Shown here piece by piece: positions 6,762 to 12,338 of a stretch of 22,673 nucleotides of DNA. Under the pieces are notes generated by a model. The model did no database searches, was not told the DNA's origin, and saw only the letters and a list, made by a program, of their open reading frames with translations. The stretch's first letter is position 1. Each line of letters opens with the position of its first letter. The translations under genes and the position numbers were made by a program. Origin of the DNA: Dehalococcoidia bacterium (lineage in GTDB: Bacteria; Chloroflexota; Dehalococcoidia; SZUA-161; SpSt-899); contig JALPXQ010000012.1 in the NCBI GenBank assembly GCA_023271515.1, forward strand, positions 1 to 22,673, given 5' to 3'.

Positions 6762-6802
6762 GTAGCGCGTAGCCTCCCTACTCCCTACACGCTATGCGCT
6801 AC
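6762..6802. repeat. 12-bp imperfect hairpin repeat
   Basis: GTAGCGCGTAGC (6762-6773) pairs with GCTATGCGCTAC (6791-6802), 11 of 12 Watson-Crick positions with one G-U, around a 17-base loop rich in CTCCCTAC. No gene lies between 6542 and 7543, so this is either a dispersed repeat or a transcribed hairpin of unknown use. Confidence 0.55.
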
Positions 6803-6871
6803 ACGCAAATTGCAGAACTCCTGACATCATACTGGCGACAGCTTGGCAAGGCATGATATGTGCCTCATGGT

Positions 6872-6989
6872 GCGTAATAATTACTGTAGCATACCAGGTC
6901 GGGCCACGGCTCGCTTGGCGGCTTCTCAGTTACTGACACCAACTGGCTCCTGCAGTACCAGCCAGCCTGGGATGCATAAATTATTGCGC
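6872..6989. repeat. about 118-bp segment bounded by imperfect inverted repeats
   Basis: GCGTAATAATTACTG at 6872-6886 is mirrored by GCATAAATTATTGCGC at 6974-6989 (reverse complement GCGCAATAATTTATGC, about 12 of 14 core matches). Inner CCAGG...CCTGG elements also face each other. This is the outline of a small non-coding element (MITE-like), but no target duplication is clear and no transposase is nearby. Confidence 0.35.
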
Positions 6990-7115
6990 GGATGTAACGG
7001 AGTGAAGGGTCTCAGAGATTCTTCGCTGAGCCTGCCCTGAGCGGAATGAGATTCTTCCCCTTCACTGCGTTCAGGGTCAGAATGACAGAAGCGAAGGGCT
7101 CAGAATGACAGCAAG
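6990..7115. repeat. degenerate dispersed repeat with GATTCTTC and CAGAATGACAG motifs
   Basis: The segment contains AGATTCTTC twice (about 7017-7025 and 7048-7056) and CAGAATGACAG twice (7077-7087 and 7101-7111), interleaved with CTGAGC/GAAGGG pieces. Frames here are short and have no ribosome site, so it is non-coding. Motifs of this kind recur between genes in many environmental bacterial genomes; I cannot show their function. Confidence 0.55.
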
Positions 7116-7154
7116 GTGAACAGTTACCACGGGGGATCACCCAAAAGGGGTAAA

Positions 7155-7201
7155 AATCACTCTCTTGAGTGATTGACATACCGCAAATGAGGGGTTAGCA
7201 T
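7155..7201 (+). promoter_or_regulatory. candidate promoter with operator-like inverted repeat
   Basis: A perfect -35 TTGACA (7173-7178) is followed after 17 bases by TAGCAT (7196-7201, 4 of 6 to TATAAT). A perfect 8-bp inverted repeat with a 4-base loop, AATCACTC-TCTT-GAGTGATT (7155-7174), overlaps the left edge of the -35, where a repressor or activator would bind. The next intact gene is the pseudopilin 343 bases downstream, so this would be a distal promoter or the relic of a lost gene. Confidence 0.45.
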
Positions 7202-7275
7202 AAAGAGTGAGTGAGGGCCAGCAGGAAGACGGAAGGGCGGGGCGGGGACTCCAGACTCTAGATCCCAGGCCCTCG

Positions 7276-7543
7276 ACTAAGAAAAGGAGGTGAGAAGAAA
7301 AACAGGAATCTCAACTTTTAACCATCTCTTAACAAAACGTTAACATAGCCTTAACATTCCTGTGTTATGCTATTTACAGAAGGGGGGGGTTGATGATGCA
7401 AGGCTTTAGAAGTAAGGCCAAATAAGCAGGGCAAGGAGGTGATAAACAAAGCAAGAACATGTATAGAAATCTAGAGGAGGGAGGATGGGCGGTGGGACTG
7501 TTAACTGAAGACTGTTGACCGTCAACTAAGAAAAGGAGGAAAA
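7276..7543 (+). other. pseudopilin leader with repeated strong Shine-Dalgarno sites and micro-frames
   Basis: Four strong ribosome sites lie in this gene-free leader: AAAAGGAGGTGA (7281-7292), AAGGAGGTGAT (7433-7443), GAGGAGGGAGG (about 7482-7492) and the real one, AAAAGGAGG (7531-7539). ACTAAGAAAAGGAGG occurs identically at 7276-7290 and 7525-7539. A frame from GTG 7439 reads MINKARTCIEI then stop, reminiscent of LIDKARKI in the pseudopilin leader peptide. A small hairpin GGCTTTA-GAAG-TAAGGCC lies at 7402-7419. The simplest reading is remnants of earlier tandem pseudopilin genes; attenuation by leader peptides is the alternative. Confidence 0.4.
7318..7371 (+). promoter_or_regulatory. PhoP/PhoB-type box (four 11-bp repeats) with extended -10
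   Basis: TTAACC (7318-7323) and three TTAACA hexamers (7329, 7340 and 7351) are spaced by exactly 5 bases, giving four direct repeats with an 11-bp period on one DNA face. Nine bases after the last hexamer is TATGCT (7366-7371), preceded by TG at 7363-7364, an extended -10 without a -35. In Bacillus subtilis the PhoP consensus is TT(A/C/T)ACA repeats with about 5-bp spacing placed just upstream of the -10. The expected start site, near 7378, would give a leader of about 165 bases to the pseudopilin gene. Confidence 0.7.
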
Positions 7544-8131
7544 ATGAAGAGACTCATTGACAAAGCAAGGAAAATCCACCGCAACCAGAAGGGTTTCACC
7601 CTCATCGAGCTGCTGGTGGTGATGGCCATCCTGGCCATCCTGGTCGGGCTGATAGTGCCCAACTTCTTCGACATAACCGATGAGGCCGACGCCACCCAGA
7701 TAATGGGGCAGCACGAGAAGATGCAACAGGCGGTCTTTCTCTACTACCTGGATACCGGCCAGTGGCCCACCGAGTGGAGCGGGGCTTCCCTCGATAATAC
7801 TGCACAGCATCAACTCTGGCATGCTGGCAATGTCGCCGGCTGGGACGGCCCGTATCTGGAGCGGCCCATTTTGCAGGAGAACAGGTGGGGTGGACATTGG
7901 GGGGTGTTTGAGAACCGGGAGCTGACTGGTGCTCCCGGTGACATTTTTGACTACACCGTCTTGCTCTACGCAAACGTCCCTCTGGAGGTATGCCGGGATA
8001 TAGATGAGCGGATGGATGACGGCAAGTGGTGGGACGGCTTTGTCCAGTACTATGGAACGCACTGGGGCTATGGTGAGCCAGACAACGCCAATTTCCTCTC
8101 AATCGTTATCGCACGCCAGCACCAGGAATAA
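7544..8131 (+). CDS. type II secretion/type IV pilus-like pseudopilin (prepilin)
   Basis: A 195-residue prepilin. The leader MKRLIDKARKIHRNQKG is basic and ends in Gly17; cleavage there by the peptidase at 2254 would leave the mature N-terminus FTLIELLVVMAILAILVGLIVPNF, with the invariant Glu at mature position 5. The helix continues to about residue 60. The C-terminal domain is unusual in being rich in Trp, Asp and Gly (TGQWPTEWS, GWDGPYLERP, GKWWDGF) and ends in a GspG-like NANFLSIV segment. AAAAGGAGG gives a strong ribosome site 4 bases before the ATG. It is monocistronic, closed by a strong terminator at 8182, and has a PhoP-type promoter upstream. It sits 2.6 kb from the assembly genes. 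A broken paralogue lies at 5714-5887. Confidence 0.9.
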   Translation: MKRLIDKARKIHRNQKGFTLIELLVVMAILAILVGLIVPNFFDITDEADATQIMGQHEKMQQAVFLYYLDTGQWPTEWSGASLDNTAQHQLWHAGNVAGWDGPYLERPILQENRWGGHWGVFENRELTGAPGDIFDYTVLLYANVPLEVCRDIDERMDDGKWWDGFVQYYGTHWGYGEPDNANFLSIVIARQHQE

Positions 8132-8181
8132 GGAAGGGATCAAGAGTATGGCGGGTGTGGTGAAACGGAGTAACCGAAAGG

Positions 8182-8211
8182 GGAGCGGGGCCTTGTGCCC
8201 CGCTCCTTTTT
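8182..8211 (+). terminator. rho-independent terminator of the pseudopilin gene
   Basis: Perfect 10-bp stem GGAGCGGGGC (8182-8191) and GCCCCGCTCC (8197-8206) around loop CTTGT, followed directly by TTTTT (8207-8211). It begins 51 bases after the pseudopilin stop. Confidence 0.92.
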
Positions 8212-8320
8212 GGTGTGTCTGGCATGTAAAAAAATGTCGTGGGGTCAGGTGTTGACCTTTGACTTCTTGTCGTGGTCATCGCCAGGCACCAAAGCCCGCC
8301 GCAGGCAGGTAGTTTTTATG

Positions 8321-8428
8321 GACCTCACCCCCATGCCGGAGGGGTCTCCCGACCTCGATCGCCCCTGGGAAAGGCCTCCCGCATATGAATCCCCTTCCAG
8401 TCTCCCTTGAAGGGCAGGGGTGAGGCCT
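8321..8428. repeat. about 108-bp repeat-like segment with inverted ends; includes 21-bp repeat copy 2
   Basis: GACCTCACCCCCATGC at the left end is mirrored by GGCAGGGGTGAGGCCT at 8413-8428 (shared CCTCACCCC and TGCC). The 21-bp repeat at 8330-8350 is identical to 5978-5998. Internal CCTTC/GAAGG arms (about 8393-8413) can fold back. The whole gap 8212-8615 shows no convincing gene; a - strand frame 8556-8245 starts plausibly but runs through this repeat. Confidence 0.45.
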
Positions 8429-8615
8429 GACAGGCCCTGACAAACCTCTGAAAGTATAACGCCCTCATAAGCCTTGGCTGCCTCACTGATGATAAAATAT
8501 ATCCTGGCTTTATCATCCGGCTGGCATACAGGAATCATAAGTCCATTGTAACACATATTGACTATAGGAGAGGGGTCTAGTGTTGCGCTTCAATGGAAGT
8601 CGGACTGCCGGCTTT

Positions 8616-8654
8616 GAGGGAGAATGAGAAACTCCCTCCTGAATAAGGTATAAT
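8616..8654 (+). promoter_or_regulatory. candidate ndk promoter: consensus -10 with upstream inverted repeat
   Basis: A perfect TATAAT lies at 8649-8654. No good -35 is present at 17 bases. Instead a perfect 7-bp inverted repeat, GAGGGAG (8616-8622) and CTCCCTC (8632-8638), occupies the -35 region, which would suit an activator-dependent or repressed promoter. It lies 69 bases ahead of the ndk start. Confidence 0.45.
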
Positions 8655-8663
8655 AACCAAGGA

Positions 8664-8702
8664 GGAAGGGGTAACAGTGGGAAACATAGGGTCACCCCTT
8701 CC
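8664..8702 (+). promoter_or_regulatory. hairpin in the ndk 5' leader
   Basis: GGAAGGGGT (8664-8672) pairs perfectly with ACCCCTTCC (8694-8702), 9 bp with a 21-base loop. Its left arm starts inside a decoy ribosome site (AAGGAGG, 8659-8665) and its right arm ends 4 bases before the true one (AAAGGAG, from 8706). A frame from GTG 8677 would read through into ndk out of frame for 40 codons. Control of translation is possible but unproven. Confidence 0.4.
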
Positions 8703-8722
8703 CAGAAAGGAGCTAGCAGGTA

Positions 8723-9175
8723 TTGGAAAGAACTCTTGTACTGGTCAAACCAGATGCCATGCAAAGAGGCCTGGCAGGGGAGATCATCTCCCGTCTTGAG
8801 CGCCGGGGGCTGAAGATAGTGGCCATGAAGATGATTCAAATGGATGCAGCCCTGGCAAAACGACACTACGCCATTCACCGGGGCAAACCCTTCTTCGAGA
8901 AACTGGTTGCCTATATCACCTCTGCCCCGATCATCGCCGCCGTCTTTGAGGGGCCACGAGCTGTGGATGTGGCTCGAAAAACAATGGGAGAGACCGACCC
9001 TGCCGGCGCCGCCGCCGGAACCATCAGGGGCGACCTGTCGGTGGAGATCGGGCGTAATCTGGTACATGGGTCAGATTCGCCGGAGAACGCCGAAGAGGAG
9101 ATCGAGCTGTTCTTCTCGCCACAGGAAGTGATCTCTTATGAGCGGGAGATCGATCGCTGGATCATAGAATCTTGA
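8723..9175 (+). CDS. ndk: nucleoside diphosphate kinase
   Basis: Cytoplasmic enzyme that moves the gamma phosphate from ATP to other nucleoside diphosphates through a phosphohistidine. The 150 residues match the family end to end: ERTLVLVKPDAMQRGL at the start, the nucleotide-binding stretch around Lys9, Tyr49 and Arg85, RGDLS (102-106), and the active-site NLVHGSDSPENAEEEIELFF with catalytic His115. The start is TTG 8723, which gives the standard ERTLVLVKPD N-terminus; there is no nearby ATG or GTG, and AAAGGAG lies 10 bases upstream. Its 3' end overlaps the convergent rsfS gene by 14 bases, so the two transcripts are antisense at their ends. No terminator hairpin is evident between them. 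Confidence 0.97.
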   Translation: MERTLVLVKPDAMQRGLAGEIISRLERRGLKIVAMKMIQMDAALAKRHYAIHRGKPFFEKLVAYITSAPIIAAVFEGPRAVDVARKTMGETDPAGAAAGTIRGDLSVEIGRNLVHGSDSPENAEEEIELFFSPQEVISYEREIDRWIIES

Positions 9176-9524
9176 CCACCGTGGCGCCCCCGTCCCACAT
9201 TTTCTCCAGGGCATAAAACTCGCGCTGTTGCGGGGAGAAAATGTGGACGATGATGTTACCCAGATCCATGATGATCCATCCGGAGTTTATGCTTCCCTCC
9301 TGCCGGCGCGGAGAGATATGTTCTTCGGCTAGCACCTGGTCAATCTCATCGCAAATGGCCTGTAACTGGCGTTCGCTCTCACCGTTGCAGATGACAAAGT
9401 AATCCGCAAAGCCGCAGACGTCTCTCAGATCAAGCAGGTGAATATCAGAGGCCTGCTTATTCAAGGCGGCATCTACTATCTTCCGGGCTATTTCGGCAGT
9501 TTCCAGAACAGAGCACCTCCGCAT
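9162..9524 (-). CDS. rsfS: ribosomal silencing factor RsfS (Iojap family)
   Basis: RsfS binds ribosomal protein uL14 and blocks 30S-50S joining when nutrients are short. Family marks are ETAEIARKIVDAALNKQASDIHLLDLR, the FADYFVICNG segment, RRQEGSINSGWIIMDLGNIIVHIFSPQQREFYALEKMW and a final short strand. Length (about 115-120 aa) is typical. The start is uncertain. ATG 9524 is the nearest standard codon, but it lies only 4 bases after the -10 TATAAT (9528-9533) and has no ribosome site. The GGAGGT at 9515-9520 is instead 8 bases ahead of a CTG at 9506, which would begin at LETAEIAR, the usual family N-terminus. The longer frame from 9566 crosses the promoter and is rejected. In many genomes rsfS sits by nadD; here it is alone and convergent with ndk. 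Confidence 0.93.
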   Translation of the reverse strand: MRRCSVLETAEIARKIVDAALNKQASDIHLLDLRDVCGFADYFVICNGESERQLQAICDEIDQVLAEEHISPRRQEGSINSGWIIMDLGNIIVHIFSPQQREFYALEKMWDGGATVVKIL

Positions 9525-9527
9525 ACC

Positions 9528-9556
9528 ATTATACCACGGTAAGATACCGCTGGAAA
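9528..9556 (-). promoter_or_regulatory. sigma70-type promoter for rsfS
   Basis: On the - strand, TTTCCA (9556-9551, 4 of 6 to TTGACA) is followed after 17 bases by a perfect TATAAT (9533-9528). Transcription should start near 9521, just before the GGAGGT ribosome site. Confidence 0.65.
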
Positions 9557-9577
9557 GCTGTGTCAATCTTCTGATCC

Positions 9578-9606
9578 TTGACTGTGCCCCGGTTTTTGGC
9601 TATACT
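9578..9606 (+). promoter_or_regulatory. sigma70-type promoter for the aminotransferase-serA operon
   Basis: TTGACT (9578-9583), a 17-base spacer and TATACT (9601-9606), 5 of 6 matches in each box. Together with the - strand promoter at 9528-9556 it forms a divergent pair with 21 bases between the two -35 boxes. The start site would be near 9613, and GGAGG at 9628-9632 serves the ATG at 9638. Confidence 0.75.
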
Positions 9607-9637
9607 TAAATCACCAATCTAATCTGCGGAGGCAACA

Positions 9638-10723
9638 ATGCTGCGTATCCCCGGTCCCACGCCATGCCCCGAAGAAGTGCTTCAGGCAATGACCAGGCAG
9701 ATGATCAATCATCGAGGTGTAGAATTCGAGGCCCTGTTGCGCTCGGCAACCGCCCGACTCAAGGAATTCTTCCAGACTAAGGGAGATGTTTTGATTCTGA
9801 CAGCCTCTGGAACAGGGGGAATGGAGGCCGCTATTGTGAATACCCTTTCTCCCGGCGATAAGGTGCTAGCAGTGATAAACGGCGTCTTCGGAGAGCGATT
9901 TGCTGATATCGCTGAGGCATATGGCGCCGAGGTAGAGCGCCTGGCGTTTCCCTGGGGCCAACCCGGCGACCCCGATGCTATCCGTCGGGCATTGGACTCC
10001 GACAGGTCAATCAAAGCAGTGCTCGTCACCCATAATGAAACCTCCACCGGCGTGACCAGCGATCTGGCTGCAATCAGCGCGGTGGTGAAACAGTACGACA
10101 AGCTACTGCTGGTAGATGCCATAAGCTCTCTGGGGTGCATCGATCTCCAGACCGACGCCTGGCAATGCGACGTGGTAGTCACCGGATCCCAGAAGGGATG
10201 GATGATCCCGCCGGGGCTGGCTTTTATCAGTGTGAGCCCGAAAGCGTGGGACGCCCATGCCCGAGCCAGGATACCCCGCTTCTACTGGGATTTTGCTCAA
10301 GCAAAAAAGTTCCTCGAGCGGGGACAAACCCCCTGGACCCCGGCAGTTTCTATTCTCTATGCTCTGGCTGTGGCACTCGAACTGATGGCCGGAGAAGGGT
10401 TGGCCAACATATTTGCCCGCCACGCTCGTATAGGGCAGAGAACCAGAGACGAGATCAAAGCCCTGGGGCTTCCACTCTTCGCCGCAGAGAAGTATGCCTC
10501 GAACACGATTACCGCGGTCAAAGCACCCGATGGCCTCGATGCCAAGCGCCTGCTCACCATACTCCGCGAGGAACACGATGTCATCCTTGCTGGAGGACAG
10601 CGGGGGCTGGCCGGAAAGATATTCCGCATCGGCCATCTGGGATGGGTGACCGAGTCAGATATTGATGCCGTGATTGAGCGGCTGAGGACAGCGCTGCCAA
10701 AGGCAGGCTTCGCAACGGCCTAA
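9638..10723 (+). CDS. class V aminotransferase (alanine/serine-glyoxylate or phosphoserine type)
   Basis: PLP-dependent fold-type I aminotransferase of 361 residues. It begins with the family's LRIPGPTPCPEEVLQAM and shows NHRGVEF (24-30), the cofactor phosphate loop SGTGGMEA (57-64), THNETSTGV (131-139), the PLP-ring Asp160 in LLVDAISSLG, and the Schiff-base Lys186 in GSQKGWMIPPGLAF. This pattern fits the serine-pyruvate/alanine-glyoxylate group rather than classical SerC. SerA follows 13 bases later in the same transcript, so in this organism it likely supplies the transamination step next to 3-phosphoglycerate dehydrogenase or interconverts serine and hydroxypyruvate. The exact amino donor and acceptor cannot be read from the sequence. 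Confidence 0.93.
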   Translation: MLRIPGPTPCPEEVLQAMTRQMINHRGVEFEALLRSATARLKEFFQTKGDVLILTASGTGGMEAAIVNTLSPGDKVLAVINGVFGERFADIAEAYGAEVERLAFPWGQPGDPDAIRRALDSDRSIKAVLVTHNETSTGVTSDLAAISAVVKQYDKLLLVDAISSLGCIDLQTDAWQCDVVVTGSQKGWMIPPGLAFISVSPKAWDAHARARIPRFYWDFAQAKKFLERGQTPWTPAVSILYALAVALELMAGEGLANIFARHARIGQRTRDEIKALGLPLFAAEKYASNTITAVKAPDGLDAKRLLTILREEHDVILAGGQRGLAGKIFRIGHLGWVTESDIDAVIERLRTALPKAGFATA

Positions 10724-10736
10724 AGGAAGGAACATC

Positions 10737-12311
10737 ATGAAGATACTGATCACCGAGCCCCTGGCTGAGGAAGGTATAAACATCCTCAGTGCTCATGCCG
10801 AGGTGGATATCCGGTTGGGGCTGAAGCCGGAAGAGCTTCGAAACATAATCGGCGACTATGAAGCCCTGGTAGTGCGCAGCGAGACCAGGGTCACCGCCGA
10901 GGTCATTGAAGCAGGGAAAAGGCTCCAGGCCATCGGCCGTGCCGGCGTCGGTGTGGATAATATTGACCTCGATGTGGCAACCAGCCGCGGAGTTGTCGTC
11001 GTTAACGCCCCGGAGAGCAATATCCTCTCAGCAGCGGAACATACCATCGCCCTCATGATGGCCCTGGCTCGCAACGTCCCCCAGGCCCATGCTCACCTCA
11101 AATCTGGTAAATGGGAACGCAAGAGGTTTATGGGTGTTGAGGTTCGAAACAAGAAGTTGGGCATCATCGGACTGGGCCGTGTGGGTTCGGAGGTAGCCAA
11201 GAGGGCCAAGGGCATGGGGATGCACCCTGTAGCCTACGACCCTATGGTTTCCCTCGACTATGCCAGGAGCCTTGGTGTGGAGCTTGTCTCTCTGGAACAA
11301 TTGCTCAAGGAATCCGATTTCATCACCCTTCATATTCCACTTACAGCGGCCACCAGGGGCTTGATTGGAGATGGTGAGCTACGATTGGTCAAACCAGCAG
11401 TCCGACTCATAAATACCGCACGAGGTGGCATCATCGATGAAGAGGCTCTCCTTGAGGCAATTGAAGAGGGCAGGGTAGCCGGCGCTGCTATCGACGTCTT
11501 CACAAAGGAACCGGCTACGCAAAGCATTCTGCTCAAGAGCGACAAGATCATAGTAACACCTCATCTTGGGGCATCCACACTCGAGGCCCAGGCCGGTGTG
11601 GCGGTGGATATCGCCGAGCAGGTCACGGACATTCTGCAGGGCAGGCCCGCCAAGTATGCGGTCAATATGCCCCTGATTTCGGCGGAGATATTGCCGTTCC
11701 TGACACCATTCATGAAGGTGGCATCTCTGGTAGGGAGGCTCTTGGCTCAGCTTGCCGAAGGACAACTCAGCATCATAACCATCAGGTGTGAGGGTGAGAT
11801 TGCTGATCAGGGGACTGATGCGCTCAAGGCTGCGGTTATCGGGGGGCTCCTGGAATCAACCACCGATGAGCGAGTCAATCTGGTCAATGCCAACGTTATT
11901 GCCCAAAGAAGGGGACTCAAGGTCATCGAGCAGAGGAGTACCGCCTGTGAAAACTACGGCAACCTGATCACGGCAGAGGTTACCACCAGCGCGGGAACTG
12001 TTATAGCATCAGGAACCATATTGCGGGGGGAACCACACATTGTGCGGGTCAACGAGTATTGGATCGATATCGTTTCCACCGGGGGATACTGGCTTTTCAG
12101 CGATCACCTCGATCGACCCGGGTTGATTGGGGCCGTGGGCATGGTCACGGGAGAGGCCGACATAAATATCAGCTCCATGCATGTAGCCCGACAGAAACCA
12201 CGAGGCAGGGCTCTCATGGTCCTTGCCCTCGATGAACCCCTCTCTGAACAGCAGCGGCAGAGGCTGCTGGCTATCCCGGACGTTTATACTGCCAAAGCGG
12301 TGAAGTTATAG
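10737..12311 (+). CDS. serA: D-3-phosphoglycerate dehydrogenase (long form with ASB and ACT domains)
   Basis: First step of serine synthesis: NAD-dependent oxidation of 3-phosphoglycerate to 3-phosphohydroxypyruvate. The 524 residues cover the split substrate domain, the Rossmann domain with GLGRVG (145-150) and Asp168 after the second strand, catalytic Arg229 (NTARGG), Glu258 and His276 (TPHLGAST), an intervening ASB domain (about 300-440), and a C-terminal ACT domain (about 451-524, beginning near YWLFSDHLDRPGLIG) that normally gives serine feedback. Length is standard for the type I long form. GGAAGG 5 bases upstream of the ATG serves as ribosome site. Co-transcribed with the aminotransferase. 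Its stop codon forms the edge of a 28-bp palindrome shared with the convergent DUF1015 gene. No serB candidate is visible in the window. Confidence 0.97.
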   Translation: MKILITEPLAEEGINILSAHAEVDIRLGLKPEELRNIIGDYEALVVRSETRVTAEVIEAGKRLQAIGRAGVGVDNIDLDVATSRGVVVVNAPESNILSAAEHTIALMMALARNVPQAHAHLKSGKWERKRFMGVEVRNKKLGIIGLGRVGSEVAKRAKGMGMHPVAYDPMVSLDYARSLGVELVSLEQLLKESDFITLHIPLTAATRGLIGDGELRLVKPAVRLINTARGGIIDEEALLEAIEEGRVAGAAIDVFTKEPATQSILLKSDKIIVTPHLGASTLEAQAGVAVDIAEQVTDILQGRPAKYAVNMPLISAEILPFLTPFMKVASLVGRLLAQLAEGQLSIITIRCEGEIADQGTDALKAAVIGGLLESTTDERVNLVNANVIAQRRGLKVIEQRSTACENYGNLITAEVTTSAGTVIASGTILRGEPHIVRVNEYWIDIVSTGGYWLFSDHLDRPGLIGAVGMVTGEADINISSMHVARQKPRGRALMVLALDEPLSEQQRQRLLAIPDVYTAKAVKL

Positions 12312-12338
12312 TAGGGGCAAGGCATGCCTTGCCCCTAC
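12311..12338. terminator. perfect 28-bp palindrome, bidirectional terminator-like, overlapping two stop codons
   Basis: GTAGGGGCAAGGCA (12311-12324) is the exact reverse complement of the following 14 bases (12325-12338). It starts at the last base of the serA TAG and contains the CTA that is the - strand TAG of the DUF1015 gene (12335-12337). It is symmetrical, so it would act on both converging transcripts, although neither side has a proper T-tract. The sequence type looks like a mobile palindromic repeat. Confidence 0.7.

Noticed and set aside
6542..7543. tRNA, CRISPR or small RNA gene in the 1-kb gap
   Set aside because: I looked for cloverleaf arms, TTCGA loops and regularly spaced repeats and found only dispersed palindromic repeats and promoter elements; a small RNA cannot be excluded.
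8245..8556. A 103-codon - strand frame in the gap before ndk
   Set aside because: The first 40 residues look faintly protein-like, but the rest is encoded by the repeat at 8321-8428; there is no recognisable family and no neighbour support. It could be a relic.
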